Shown: positions 52,109 to 60,540, counted from the stretch's first letter. The stretch is DNA of 64,000 nucleotides from Streptomyces agglomeratus (GCF_001746415.1 NZ_MEHJ01000001.1:4478501-4542500); one strand, 5' to 3'. Translations and numbers: made by a program. The notes: generated by a model not told the origin, from the letters alone.

Positions 52109-52200
52109 GGCCCGTCCGGCGTCTGAGGACCCGCCCGGAGGCGTCGGGCGGCTGGGGGCCTGCCCCCGGGTCCGGGAAGGGGCGGGGTGGGAAAGCGCCG
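52109..52200. repeat. Streptomyces dispersed intergenic repeat
   Basis: CGGCCCGTCCGGCGTCTGAG (52109-52128) is a version of the CGTCCGGCGnTTGAGGAC repeat common between Streptomyces genes. The end (CCGGGAAGGGGCGGGGTGGG then AAAGCGCCGC) is shared with 322-356. It lies between the hydratase and the CoA-ligase genes. Confidence 0.65.
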
Positions 52201-52243
52201 CGCGGCGGCCACCGCGCCGGGGTCACCGGCACGCCCGCCTTCC

Positions 52244-54478
52244 TCATCGGCATACCGCCAGCGCGTCCAGTGCCACCGCTCCCTGGCCCCGGGGCAGGAC
52301 CATCAGCGGGTTGATGTCCAGTTCCGAGAGGTCGTCGCCCAGTTCCAGGGCCATCCGCTGCACCCGCAGCACGACCTCCACCAGCGCGTCCACATCCGCC
52401 GGCGGCGCACCCCGTACGCCCTCCAGCAGCGCGTGGCCGCGCAGTTCGCCGAGCATGGCCCGGGCCTGGTCCTCGCCGAAGGGGGGTACGCGTACCGACG
52501 CGTCGCGGAGCACCTCCACCAGTACGCCGCCGAGCCCCACCGTCACCGTCGGCCCGAACAGCGCGTCCTGCGTGACGCCGACCATCATCTCGACGCCCCG
52601 CTCCACCATCTGGCACACCAGGACGCCGTCCAGCCCGATCCCCTCGTACCGCGCGATGTCCGTCAGCTCGCGGTACGCGTCGCGGATCTGGCTGGCGGAC
52701 GTCAGCCCGATCTTCACCAGGCCCAGCTCGCTCTTGTGCGCGAGCCGCGGCCCGGACGCCTTCATCACCACCGGGTAGCCGACGAGCCCCGCCGCCCGGA
52801 CCGCCGCCGCCGCGCTGGTCACCAGTTGCTCGCGCGGTACGCGGATGCCGTACGCCCGCAGCAGCTGCTTCGCCGCGTGTTCGCTGAGCTGCTCGCCGGG
52901 GCGCATCAGGGCCTGCGCCTTGCGGAAGGAGGGGGACGGCGTGCGCGGCGCCTCGTCGAAGGGGGAGCGGTAGGAGGCCGTGAAGCGGTGGTGGTCCAGG
53001 TAGGCGCGTACGGCGGAGACGCAGTTGCCGAAGGTACGGAAGGTGGCGACCCGCGACGAACCGAGCAGCGTCTGGCGGTACGCCGCCTCCGTCCCGACCG
53101 GAGAGCCCCACACCACGCACACCAGCTTGTCCGTCGCCTCGGCCGCCGCCACCAGGTCCTCGGCCAGCTTGTCGCTCATGGGAGGGAAGGGACCCGTGAT
53201 CGGGCAGACGAGGACGCCCACCGCCGGGTCGGCCAGGATCGCGTCGATGATCTTGCGGCCGCGCCAGTCACCGACGGGGTGCCCGCCGTTGTCGACGGGG
53301 TTCGCGACGTTCAGGTACTCGGGTATCCACTCGTGCAGCTCGGCCTGTTTGGCCGCCGGGAGTTCCGGCAGCCGCAGTCCCGCCGCCGTGGCCAGGTCCG
53401 CGAAGTGCGCGCCCGTACCGCCCGAGATCGAATAGACGACGACCCCGTCGGCCACCGGCTTCCGCGCCCGCGCCAGCAGGGCGGCCGTGTCCTGGAGCTG
53501 GTCCAGTGCGTCCACGCGGATCACGCCGAACTGCCGCATCGCCGCGTCCACCACCTCGTCCGCGCCGGTCAGCTTGCCGGTGTGCGAGGCGGCCGTACGC
53601 GCGCCCGCCTCCGTACGGCCCACTTTGACCGCCACGACCGGCACCCCCGCCCGCGCGGCCCGGTCGGCGGCGAGCAGGAAGGAGCGGCCGTCCTTGAGGC
53701 CCTCGACGTAGCAGGCGATGGCGCCGACCTCGGGCCGCTGGGCGAAGTACGCGATGAAGTCGGCCGTCTCCAGGTCGGCCTCGTTGCCCGTGGGCGCCCA
53801 GTGGGAGAGGCGGATGCCCAGCTCCTGGAGGGCGTGCAGGGGGCGGCCCTGGTGACCCGACTGGGTGATCAGTGCGATGGCGGGGCCTTCGAGGTCGTCG
53901 CGGAACCGCTCGAAGGCGTTGAGGTTGGTGTTCGGTCCCAGCAGCCGTACGCCGGACCGCTCCACCGCGGCCGCCAGCCGTGTCTGGGCGGCGGCGCCCG
54001 CCTCGCCCGTCTCGGCGAAGCCGGACGCGAAGGCGACGGCGAACCTCACCTTGGCCTCGCCCAGTTCACCGACCACCGGAAGGGGATCACCGACCAGCAG
54101 CACGGCCAGGTCGACATGCTCCGGCACGTCGCGGACGGAGGGCACGCAGGGCAGCCCGAACACGGACGCGCGCGTGGGATGGACGGGGTGCAGCCGGGCG
54201 CCGACCCGCTCGGCCCAGGCGATCAGCTGCCGGGTGATCCCGGTGTTGGGCCTGCCCTCGGCGTCGGAGGCGCCGACGACGGCCACCGACTCGGGCCGGA
54301 AGAACCGGTCGAGGTCCGGGACCTCGGCGTACAGCGGCCGGCCGCTGACGTCGAGGTCGCCGGCCGCGACGGCGGTGGGGGTCGCCGTGTCGTGGACAGC
54401 GGCGCGGGAAGCCTCTCCGCAGGCCACGACGCGGGCGCGGAGATCGGTGGTCAGGGTGCCGTGGGTAGATCCAAGCAT
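52244..54478 (-). CDS. Acyl-CoA synthetase (ADP-forming), acetate-CoA ligase family
   Basis: The 744-residue protein joins a CoA-binding/succinyl-CoA-ligase-like half (FFRPESVAVVGASDAEGRPN; ITQSGHQGRPLHAL; PTGNEADLETADF; TAASHTGKLTGADE with a candidate phospho-His) to an ATP-grasp half (AAKQLLRAYGIRVPRE; GYPVVMKASGPRLAHKSELG; ELDINPLMVLP). It forms acyl-CoA from acid, ATP and CoA with ADP release, or runs in reverse. Natural acids range from acetate to aryl acids. Two operators (E1, E2) lie 35-73 bases upstream, so it belongs to the TetR regulon. Confidence 0.88.
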   Translation of the reverse strand: MLGSTHGTLTTDLRARVVACGEASRAAVHDTATPTAVAAGDLDVSGRPLYAEVPDLDRFFRPESVAVVGASDAEGRPNTGITRQLIAWAERVGARLHPVHPTRASVFGLPCVPSVRDVPEHVDLAVLLVGDPLPVVGELGEAKVRFAVAFASGFAETGEAGAAAQTRLAAAVERSGVRLLGPNTNLNAFERFRDDLEGPAIALITQSGHQGRPLHALQELGIRLSHWAPTGNEADLETADFIAYFAQRPEVGAIACYVEGLKDGRSFLLAADRAARAGVPVVAVKVGRTEAGARTAASHTGKLTGADEVVDAAMRQFGVIRVDALDQLQDTAALLARARKPVADGVVVYSISGGTGAHFADLATAAGLRLPELPAAKQAELHEWIPEYLNVANPVDNGGHPVGDWRGRKIIDAILADPAVGVLVCPITGPFPPMSDKLAEDLVAAAEATDKLVCVVWGSPVGTEAAYRQTLLGSSRVATFRTFGNCVSAVRAYLDHHRFTASYRSPFDEAPRTPSPSFRKAQALMRPGEQLSEHAAKQLLRAYGIRVPREQLVTSAAAAVRAAGLVGYPVVMKASGPRLAHKSELGLVKIGLTSASQIRDAYRELTDIARYEGIGLDGVLVCQMVERGVEMMVGVTQDALFGPTVTVGLGGVLVEVLRDASVRVPPFGEDQARAMLGELRGHALLEGVRGAPPADVDALVEVVLRVQRMALELGDDLSELDINPLMVLPRGQGAVALDALAVCR

Positions 54479-54512
54479 GTCTCAGCCCGCTCCTGCTCGT
54501 CGGCCAACGTAA

Positions 54513-54527
54513 CTGACGCGTAGTCAG
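54513..54527. promoter_or_regulatory. TetR-regulon operator E1, upstream of the ADP-forming ligase
   Basis: CTGACGCGTAGTCAG is followed by AT. Its arms are perfect. It lies 35 bases before the ligase start. Confidence 0.72.
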
Positions 54528-54536
54528 ATTACTGAA

Positions 54537-54551
54537 CTGATGGCTCGTCAG
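54537..54551. promoter_or_regulatory. TetR-regulon operator E2
   Basis: CTGATGGCTCGTCAG has one mismatch in the left arm and lies 24 bases from E1, centre to centre, about two and a quarter helical turns. Confidence 0.65.
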
Positions 54552-54656
54552 GAACAGTCCGGCGGGCAAAGCCTGGAGGGCGGGCCCGCACACCGCGCCC
54601 GCCCTCCCCTGCCCCTACCCGCCCCGGAGCCTCGTCAAGACCCGCCCGCGGGCCGA

Positions 54657-55568
54657 TCAGCCGTCGAGGGCGGGCACTTCCAGCCGGCTCAGACGGTCCC
54701 GGTCCGCCAGGATGTTGATCTCGACGATCTTCCCGTCCCTGAGCGTGAAGTCCATGACCGAGTACGTCTGCCCGCCGGTCGCCGTGACGAGCCCGAGCGC
54801 TCCGTTGACGAGCGCCGGCCGTGCGTACGGGGCGAACCGGGAGAACGTGAGCGCCTGCTCCACCACGGTCCGTGCCCCGCGGACCACCCTGGACGCGAAG
54901 ACCGTCCCCGCCGTCGCGGGAGTGACGGCGCCGGCATCGGCCCGCAGCACCACGTCCGGGTCGAGGAGCGCGAGAAGCGCGTCGAAGTCACCCTCGCGCG
55001 AAGCCGCGAGGAAGGCGTCGACGACCTGCCGCTGACGCCCACGGTCGGCCTCCGGCGGCCGGGCCCCCTGCACCCGCCGCCGGGCGCGGCTGGCCAGTTG
55101 CCGGGTCGCGGCCGGGGTGCGCTCGACGACGGGAGCGATGTCGTCGAAGGGCACGGCGAACATGTCGTGCAGGACGAAGGCGAGCCGCTCGGCGGGCGGC
55201 AGCGTCTCCAGTACGACGAGGAGCGCGAGGCCGACCGAGTCGGTGAGCAGGGCCTGCTGCTCGGGATCGGCCTTGTCGGCCCGGCCGATGACGGGATCGG
55301 GCACGTGCGTGTATGCGTGTACGTCGAGGGGGTCCTCGCGCCGTGACGTGCGCGAGCGCAGCATGTCCAGGCACACCCGCCCCACGACCGTCGTCAGCCA
55401 GCCGCCCAGGTTCGCGACGTCGGTGGTGTCGGACCGGCTGAGCTTCAGCCATGCCTCCTGGACGGCGTCCTCGGCCTCGCTCAGCGAGCCCAGCATCCGG
55501 TACGCGACGGCGCGCAGGTGCCCCCGGTGGGCCTCGAAGCGCTCCGCCAGAAATTCGTGGTCGGTCAT
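54657..55568 (-). CDS. ECF41-type sigma factor with SnoaL-like C-terminal domain
   Basis: The 303-residue protein has sigma region 2 (HRGHLRAVAYRMLGSLSEAEDAVQEAW) and region 4 (LPPAERLAFVLHDMFAVPFDDIAPVVERTPAATRQLASRAR), then a 110-residue SnoaL-like domain (VVDAFLAASREGDFDALLALL, VNGALGLVTATGG). This domain replaces a separate anti-sigma factor in ECF41 proteins. ECF41 genes are typically next to a carboxymuconolactone decarboxylase-type gene, which is exactly what diverges here. An ECF41-like promoter lies at 55570-55596. Confidence 0.9.
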   Translation of the reverse strand: MTDHEFLAERFEAHRGHLRAVAYRMLGSLSEAEDAVQEAWLKLSRSDTTDVANLGGWLTTVVGRVCLDMLRSRTSRREDPLDVHAYTHVPDPVIGRADKADPEQQALLTDSVGLALLVVLETLPPAERLAFVLHDMFAVPFDDIAPVVERTPAATRQLASRARRRVQGARPPEADRGRQRQVVDAFLAASREGDFDALLALLDPDVVLRADAGAVTPATAGTVFASRVVRGARTVVEQALTFSRFAPYARPALVNGALGLVTATGGQTYSVMDFTLRDGKIVEINILADRDRLSRLEVPALDG

Positions 55569-55569
55569 C

Positions 55570-55596
55570 GGTCACATTCCCCCGGCCGGTTCCGTC
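55570..55596 (+). promoter_or_regulatory. ECF41-type promoter for the AhpD-like gene
   Basis: GGTCACA, 16 bases and CGTC match the known ECF41 consensus TGTCACA-n16-CGTC with one mismatch. The transcript would start near 55603, about 40 bases before ATG 55644. Confidence 0.6.
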
Positions 55597-55643
55597 AGTG
55601 CGGTAACGAACGGAACAGCGAACACACTTGAAGGAGATCAATC

Positions 55644-56099
55644 ATGCAGGCACGGATGCCGAACCCCGCGGTGGTCATCCCCGAGGCCATGCCCGCCATC
55701 CTCAGCGTCCTCAAGGCCGCGAAGAAGGGCGGCGTACCGGAGAAGACGCTGGAGCTGGTGCACCTGCGCGCGAGCCAGATCAACGGCTGCGGTGTGTGCG
55801 TCGACGGCGGGGTGCGCAGCGCGCGGAAGGCGGGCGAGAGCGACGAGCGCCTCTTCGCGGTGGCGGCCTGGCGGGAGACGCCCTACTTCACCGACGCCGA
55901 GCGTGCGGCGCTCGCGCTCTCGGAGGCCGCCACCCGGCTGAGCGACCGCGCGGAGCCGGTGCCGGACGACATCTGGGACGAGGCCGCCAGGCACTACGAC
56001 GAGAAGCAGCTCGCGAGCCTCGTGCTCTACATCGGCGTGACCAACCTCTTCAACCGCCTGAACGCCACCACGAAGCAGGTGGCGGGGGCCGGCTGGTAG
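55644..56099 (+). CDS. Carboxymuconolactone decarboxylase / AhpD-like protein
   Basis: The 151-residue protein matches the AhpD-like alkylhydroperoxidase family: TLELVHLRASQINGCGVCVDGG contains the CxxC redox pair. The His normally a few residues later (CxxCxxxH) is Gly here, so proton relay may differ. AAGGAG lies seven bases before ATG 55644. It pairs divergently with the ECF41 sigma gene, the standard arrangement for this group, and likely answers oxidative or cell-envelope stress. Confidence 0.87.
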   Translation: MQARMPNPAVVIPEAMPAILSVLKAAKKGGVPEKTLELVHLRASQINGCGVCVDGGVRSARKAGESDERLFAVAAWRETPYFTDAERAALALSEAATRLSDRAEPVPDDIWDEAARHYDEKQLASLVLYIGVTNLFNRLNATTKQVAGAGW

Positions 56100-56161
56100 C
56101 CGGGCCTGCGCGGGGGCCGCGGTCGCCGCGCGCTCGGCCGCGCCCCGGCTCGCCGGGCCGC

Positions 56162-57442
56162 TCAGCCGGCGGCGGCCCCGCGACCGGCCGCGGCCCCCTC
56201 GGCGGTCGCCTTCGCGGCCTTCTTCGCGGCCCTTTTCGCGGGCTGCTCACCGGCCTTCTTCCCGGCCTTCTTCCCGGCGTTCTTCGCGGCCCTCTTCGCC
56301 ACCGTCTTCGCGATCTTCCCGGCGTCGATGGCCAGTTCGCGGAACATGCCGCTGATGGGGTTGGTGAAGCCCGTGAAGTACAGGTCCGGAGCCGTCGGCG
56401 GTGTGCGCGCGCCGTGCACCACTGGGTGGCCCCGGCCGTCCAGCACCCCGAGGTGGCCCACCAGTCCGTCCAGCGCCCGCCGGTAGCCGGTCGCCGCGAT
56501 CACGGCCTCCGGCGCGATGCGGGTGCCGTCGGCCAGTACGACCTCGCCCCCGTCGAGGGCCTCGACCGCCGCCACCGGTTCCACGGCTCCCCGCTTCACG
56601 GCACTGATCAGCCCCACGTCCTGCACCGGAACGGCGCCCTCCTTGACCCGGGAGTAGAGCCCGGTACCGGGGCGCGGCAGGCCGTGGGCGGAGAGGTCGG
56701 GGACCGACAGCCGGGCGACCAGGCCACCGGCCAGGTCCACCAGCCGGACCGGCAGGCGGCGTACGAGGATGCCGGTGCGCTGCGCGGGCCAGCCGGCCGT
56801 CGAGCGGCGCACGATGTGCGGGACGGTGCGCACCGCCAGCCGTACGCGCGCCGCGCCGCCCTCCGCCAGGTCCACCGCTATCTCCGCGCCCGTGTTCCCG
56901 GTGCCGACGACCAGGACGTCCTTGCCCTCGTACGGGCGCGGGGCGCGGTACTGGCGGGCATGGGTCAGCTCGCCGGTGTACGTGTCGCGGCCGGGCCACT
57001 CGGGGACGTACGGCGTGTGGTTGTAGCCGGTGGCGACCACCACGGCCGAGCCGGTGAGCTCGCGCCCGCCGGAGGCCCGCAGCAGCCAGCCGCCCCTCTC
57101 GCCGGGTGCGGCCTCGATGCGGTCGATACGGGAGACCTCGACCCCCGTGACGATCTCCAGTTCGTGGAACTCGGCATACTTCTCCAGGTACCTGACCACG
57201 TTGTCCCGCGTCACCCACCGCCCGAACGCTCGCGGTATCGGCAGTCCCGGCAGGCCCGACAGGCGCCGGGTGGTGTGCAGGCGCAGCCGGTCGTAGTGCG
57301 CCCGCCAGGACGCCCCGACGGAGTCGGACTTCTCCAGTACGACCGCGCGTACGCCCTGGTCGCGCAGGGCAGCCGCGGCGGCTAGTCCGCCGGGTCCGCC
57401 GCCTATGACGTAGACGGGGTGGTTGTGTGGGGTATCGGCCAT
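56162..57442 (-). CDS. FAD/NAD(P)-dependent monooxygenase with Lys/Ala-rich tail
   Basis: The 426-residue protein has two dinucleotide-binding folds: YVIGGGPGGLAAAAAL for FAD and DVLVVGTGNTGAEIAVDL for NADPH, with VVATGYNHTPYVPEWPG between them. This is the YUC/flavin-monooxygenase type pattern. After the enzymatic part ends near residue 375, a 50-residue tail of KxAKK and AAKKAAKA units follows, like a histone H1 or HupS C-terminal tail. The gene is divergent from DoxX but carries no TetR operator on its side. TACGCT eight bases before ATG 57442 could be the -10 of a leaderless transcript. Confidence 0.85.
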   Translation of the reverse strand: MADTPHNHPVYVIGGGPGGLAAAAALRDQGVRAVVLEKSDSVGASWRAHYDRLRLHTTRRLSGLPGLPIPRAFGRWVTRDNVVRYLEKYAEFHELEIVTGVEVSRIDRIEAAPGERGGWLLRASGGRELTGSAVVVATGYNHTPYVPEWPGRDTYTGELTHARQYRAPRPYEGKDVLVVGTGNTGAEIAVDLAEGGAARVRLAVRTVPHIVRRSTAGWPAQRTGILVRRLPVRLVDLAGGLVARLSVPDLSAHGLPRPGTGLYSRVKEGAVPVQDVGLISAVKRGAVEPVAAVEALDGGEVVLADGTRIAPEAVIAATGYRRALDGLVGHLGVLDGRGHPVVHGARTPPTAPDLYFTGFTNPISGMFRELAIDAGKIAKTVAKRAAKNAGKKAGKKAGEQPAKRAAKKAAKATAEGAAAGRGAAAG

Positions 57443-57575
57443 GATTCGTCAGCGTAATGACGAAACTTGTTGATGGGTATCGGTCAAGACCGAAATCGGT
57501 TGCGAATCGGTCACGGACAGTCGCGGACGGTCGCGGAGCCGTACCCCTTGCGCGCGGCCCGCCCCATCCGCTGAA

Positions 57576-57590
57576 CTGACGTACCGTCAG
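57576..57590. promoter_or_regulatory. TetR-regulon operator F, upstream of DoxX-DUF35
   Basis: CTGACGTACCGTCAG is followed by AT. Its arms are perfect. It lies 35 bases before the DoxX start, the same distance as operator B. Confidence 0.75.
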
Positions 57591-57624
57591 ATAGGCGGGG
57601 ACGGCTGAAGGTGGGTGGAGCGGA

Positions 57625-58080
57625 ATGCAGACCATCTGGCTCGGTGGCGCGGAGTGGCTCGCCGTGCTGCGCGTCGGCCTCGGCCTGTGGTGGCTGGAGA
57701 GCTGGCGCCACAAGGACAAGAAGGGCTGGTTCGAGCGCGGTACGGGCATCGCCTGGGCGGCGGACGTCGCCGGGAAGCACCGGTGGCCGGCGGTGAAGCG
57801 CGGCTTCGACACCGTGGTCGCGCCCCGGCCCAAGGTGATGGCGTACATCGTCGTGTACGCCGAACTCGCCCTCGGACTCGGCCTGGTCGCCGGATTCCTG
57901 ACGCCGGTCGCGCTGGCCGCCGGCCTGCTCCTGAACCTCCTCTACCTCGTTCTGATGATCCACGACTGGGCCGAGCAGGGGCAGAACGCCATGATGGCGC
58001 TGATATCGCTCGTCGCCCTGTTCGCCCTGTCCTGGCAGACGTGGTCCCTCGACCACGCGATCGGATGGCTCGGGGCATGA
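57625..58080 (+). CDS. DoxX-family membrane protein
   Basis: The 151-residue protein has about four membrane helices (EWLAVLRVGLGLWWLESW; YIVVYAELALGLGLVAGF; LLLNLLYLVLMIHDWAEQ; MMALISLVALFALSW). DoxX-type proteins link to quinones or thiol redox systems, but few have proven roles. GGAG lies upstream of ATG 57625. It overlaps the DUF35 gene by ATGA, so in this regulon it may help electron or substrate transfer at the membrane; this is inference. Confidence 0.83.
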   Translation: MQTIWLGGAEWLAVLRVGLGLWWLESWRHKDKKGWFERGTGIAWAADVAGKHRWPAVKRGFDTVVAPRPKVMAYIVVYAELALGLGLVAGFLTPVALAAGLLLNLLYLVLMIHDWAEQGQNAMMALISLVALFALSWQTWSLDHAIGWLGA

Positions 58081-58499
58081 GCGCCGACGTGCCCGACATC
58101 GACGCGTTCACCCGCCCCTACTGGGACGCCGCCGCCGACGGCCGCCTGTTGCTGCGCCGCTGCCGCGCCTGCGGCCGGCCGCACCACTACCCCCGTGAGT
58201 TCTGCCCGTACTGCTGGAGCGAGGACGTCGTGTGGGAGCGGGCGAACGGCCGCGCGACGCTCTACACCTGGTCCGTCGTCCACCGCAACGACCTGCCGCC
58301 CTTCGGAGCCCGCGTCCCGTATGTCGCCGCCGTCGTGGACCTGGCGGAGGGGCCGCGCATGATGACGGAGGTCGTCGGCTGCGCGGAGGCGGACCTGCGG
58401 ATCGGGATGGAGCTGACGGTCACCTTCCGGCGCGAGGGCGAAGGGCCGGCGGTTCCCGTCTTCCGTACGGCCCGGCTCTCCGGCGGCGGGCAGAGCTGA
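58077..58499 (+). CDS. Zinc-ribbon/OB-fold protein (DUF35), acyl-CoA-binding partner
   Basis: The 140-residue protein has a zinc ribbon (CRACGRPHHYPREFCPYC, near 26-43) and an OB-fold (TLYTWSVVHRNDLPPF; VAAVVDLAEGPRMMTEVVG). DUF35 proteins bind acyl-CoA and stabilise SCPx-type thiolases or retro-aldolases such as Ltp2. The matching thiolase gene is 840 bases away on the opposite strand (59343-60521), under its own copy of the operator. I infer they form one complex. Confidence 0.88.
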   Translation: MSADVPDIDAFTRPYWDAAADGRLLLRRCRACGRPHHYPREFCPYCWSEDVVWERANGRATLYTWSVVHRNDLPPFGARVPYVAAVVDLAEGPRMMTEVVGCAEADLRIGMELTVTFRREGEGPAVPVFRTARLSGGGQS

Positions 58500-58577
58500 G
58501 CGGTGACCACCTCACCCGGTTCGGCGCCCTGCCGGCCCAGGCTCTGACTCCGTGGGAGGCGGCCGGTCGACAGCCGG

Positions 58578-59231
58578 TCACGGCCAGAGCAGCTCCCGGA
58601 CCCACGCGTCTCCGTCCCGCCGGTAGCGCAGCCGTACGTGCCGGCGTCGCTCGTCGCCCTGGAAGAACTCGACCTCGCGCGGTTCGAGGACGTACACCGT
58701 CCAGGTCGCCGATCCGGCGTCCGGTTCGGCCTCTGCCCGCGCCCAGGCCGCCTCGCTCGCCCGCGCCAGCTCCTCCCGCGAGCGCAGCACCTCGCTCTGC
58801 CGCCCCACCAGCGCCGACGCCAGCGCCCCCGTCGAGCGGGCGTGCAGGTCGGCGTCGGCCTCCTGGGGCGTCCCGGTGGAGACCTGCCCCCGTACCCGGA
58901 CCTGGCGGCCCTGGACCGGCCAGTAGAAGCCGAGCGCCGCTCGCGGGGCGGCGGCGAGGTGGCGGCCCTTGGTGCTGGTGGCGTGCGACGCGAAGTGCCA
59001 GCCCCGCTCGTCGGCGTCGTGCAGCATCAGCGTCCGCACGTCGGGCAGCCCGTCCGGGTCGACGGTGGCCAGTGACATGGTGTGCGGCTCCGCCTGTCCG
59101 GCACGGGCCGCCGCCACGAACCACTGCCTGAAGAGGGGCAGCGGATCGGCGGGCGCGGTGTCCGGGTCGAAGGCGGGGAGAGTGGTGTCCCACACGCGCA
59201 GCGAGCGGAGGGTCTCGTGGAAGCTGGTCAT
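58578..59231 (-). CDS. Pyridoxine 5'-phosphate oxidase-family flavoprotein
   Basis: The 217-residue protein resembles PdxH over its whole length (PHTMSLATVDPDGLPDVRTLMLH; FYWPVQGRQVRVRG; REVEFFQGDERRRHVRLRY) but is clearly distinct from the true PdxH at 16681. The RxRLRY-type C-terminus is altered. It may oxidise PNP weakly or reduce another substrate with FMN. ATG 59231 has no ribosome site, but CATTAT six bases upstream could make a leaderless start. No TetR operator is near. Confidence 0.8.
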   Translation of the reverse strand: MTSFHETLRSLRVWDTTLPAFDPDTAPADPLPLFRQWFVAAARAGQAEPHTMSLATVDPDGLPDVRTLMLHDADERGWHFASHATSTKGRHLAAAPRAALGFYWPVQGRQVRVRGQVSTGTPQEADADLHARSTGALASALVGRQSEVLRSREELARASEAAWARAEAEPDAGSATWTVYVLEPREVEFFQGDERRRHVRLRYRRDGDAWVRELLWP

Positions 59232-59342
59232 CGAGCCATAATGCGCCGGGTGTGCGCGGGGACGCACGTCCGGAGGAGGGGACGCACGTCCGGAGGAAAG
59301 GACGCCGCCGAACCGGGGCGCGGGCGGTCGTACGCGTCCGGG

Positions 59343-60521
59343 TCACCCGTCCCGCCCGAGCACCACCGTTCCCGACGAGCAGAACCAGCCGCCCGTCCCC
59401 GACGCCACCGCCAGCTCCGGCAGCGCGCCGTCCGCCTTGCGGACCTGGCCTTCGCCCGCCTCGCCGCGCAGTTGCCGTACCGCTTCCACCAGCAGGAACA
59501 GCCCTCGCATGCCGGGGTGGCAGGCGGACAGACCGCCGCCGTCGGTGTTCACCGGCAGCGCGCCGTCGCGCAGCAGCCGGCCCTTCTCGACGAAAGCGCC
59601 GCCCTCGCCCTTCGCGCAGAACCCGAGGTCCTCCAGCGTCACCAGCGTCATGTAGGTGAAGGCGTCGTAGATCTCCGCGAGGTCGATGTCCGAGGGGCGC
59701 ACGCCCGCCCGCTCGAAGGCCAGGCGCCCCGAGACGGCCGCCGGGGAGACCGTGAAGTCGTCCCACTCGGACATGGTGGTGTGCGAGACGGCGGTCCCGG
59801 AGCCCAGCACCCACACCGGGGCCTTGGCCGCATCGGGTACGTACTCCCGCGCCACCATCAGTACCGCGCAGCCGCCGTCGCTGCGGATGCAGCAGTGCAG
59901 TTTGGTGAAGGGGTCGGCGATCATTGGCCCGGACAGTACGTCGTCCACGGTCACCGGGTCGCGGAACATCGCTCCGGGGTTGGTCGCCGCGTTCGCCCGC
60001 GCCTGGACGGCGACCTCGGCGAGCTGCTCCAGGGTCGTGCCGTATTCGTGCATGTGGCGGCGGGCGGCCATCGCGTACTTCGCGACGAGCGTGTGCCCGT
60101 ACGGGACTTCGAACTGGAGGGGGCCGCGCGCGCCGAACGAGAGGTTCGAGGTGCGGCGCCCCGCCTTGATGTCGGCGCGGGCGGTCGAGCCGTACACCAG
60201 CAGTACGGCGTTGGCATGGCCGGCCGCGATCGCGTCGGCGGCGTGGGCGGCCATGACCTCCCAGGTGGAGCCGCCGACGGTGGTCGAGTCGACCCAGGTG
60301 GGCCGCAGTCCCAGGTACTCGGCGACCTCGACCGGCGCGAGCGTGCCGAGGCCGGCGGACGCGAAGCCGTCGATCAGCGACCGGTCGAGCCCGGAGTCGG
60401 CGAGGGCGCGGCGGGCGGCCTGGGCGTGGAGGGCGTAGGGGGTGGCGTCGTCGACGCGTCCGCAGTCGGAGAGGGCTGTGCCGACGATGGCCACCTTGCG
60501 GCGGAGAGGGCGTGGCAGCAT
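59343..60521 (-). CDS. SCPx-type thiolase / lipid-transfer protein (retro-aldolase candidate)
   Basis: The 392-residue thiolase-fold protein has KVAIVGTALSDCGRVDDATP, STTVGGSTWEVMAAHAADAI where true thiolases carry the CxS nucleophile, RSDGGCAVLMVAREYV and AEIYDAFTYMTLVTLEDLGF. The missing nucleophilic Cys and the Tyr of EIYDAFTY are features of Ltp2-like aldolases, which cleave 3-hydroxy-branched acyl-CoA with a DUF35 partner. ATG 60521 has no ribosome site, and operator G starts 5 bases upstream, so the mRNA is probably leaderless or starts further downstream. Confidence 0.87.
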   Translation of the reverse strand: MLPRPLRRKVAIVGTALSDCGRVDDATPYALHAQAARRALADSGLDRSLIDGFASAGLGTLAPVEVAEYLGLRPTWVDSTTVGGSTWEVMAAHAADAIAAGHANAVLLVYGSTARADIKAGRRTSNLSFGARGPLQFEVPYGHTLVAKYAMAARRHMHEYGTTLEQLAEVAVQARANAATNPGAMFRDPVTVDDVLSGPMIADPFTKLHCCIRSDGGCAVLMVAREYVPDAAKAPVWVLGSGTAVSHTTMSEWDDFTVSPAAVSGRLAFERAGVRPSDIDLAEIYDAFTYMTLVTLEDLGFCAKGEGGAFVEKGRLLRDGALPVNTDGGGLSACHPGMRGLFLLVEAVRQLRGEAGEGQVRKADGALPELAVASGTGGWFCSSGTVVLGRDG

Positions 60522-60525
60522 GAAT

Positions 60526-60540
60526 CTGACGGTACATCAG
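60526..60540. promoter_or_regulatory. TetR-regulon operator G, upstream of the thiolase
   Basis: CTGACGGTACATCAG is followed by AT, with one arm mismatch. It sits 5-19 bases before the thiolase start. Confidence 0.72.
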
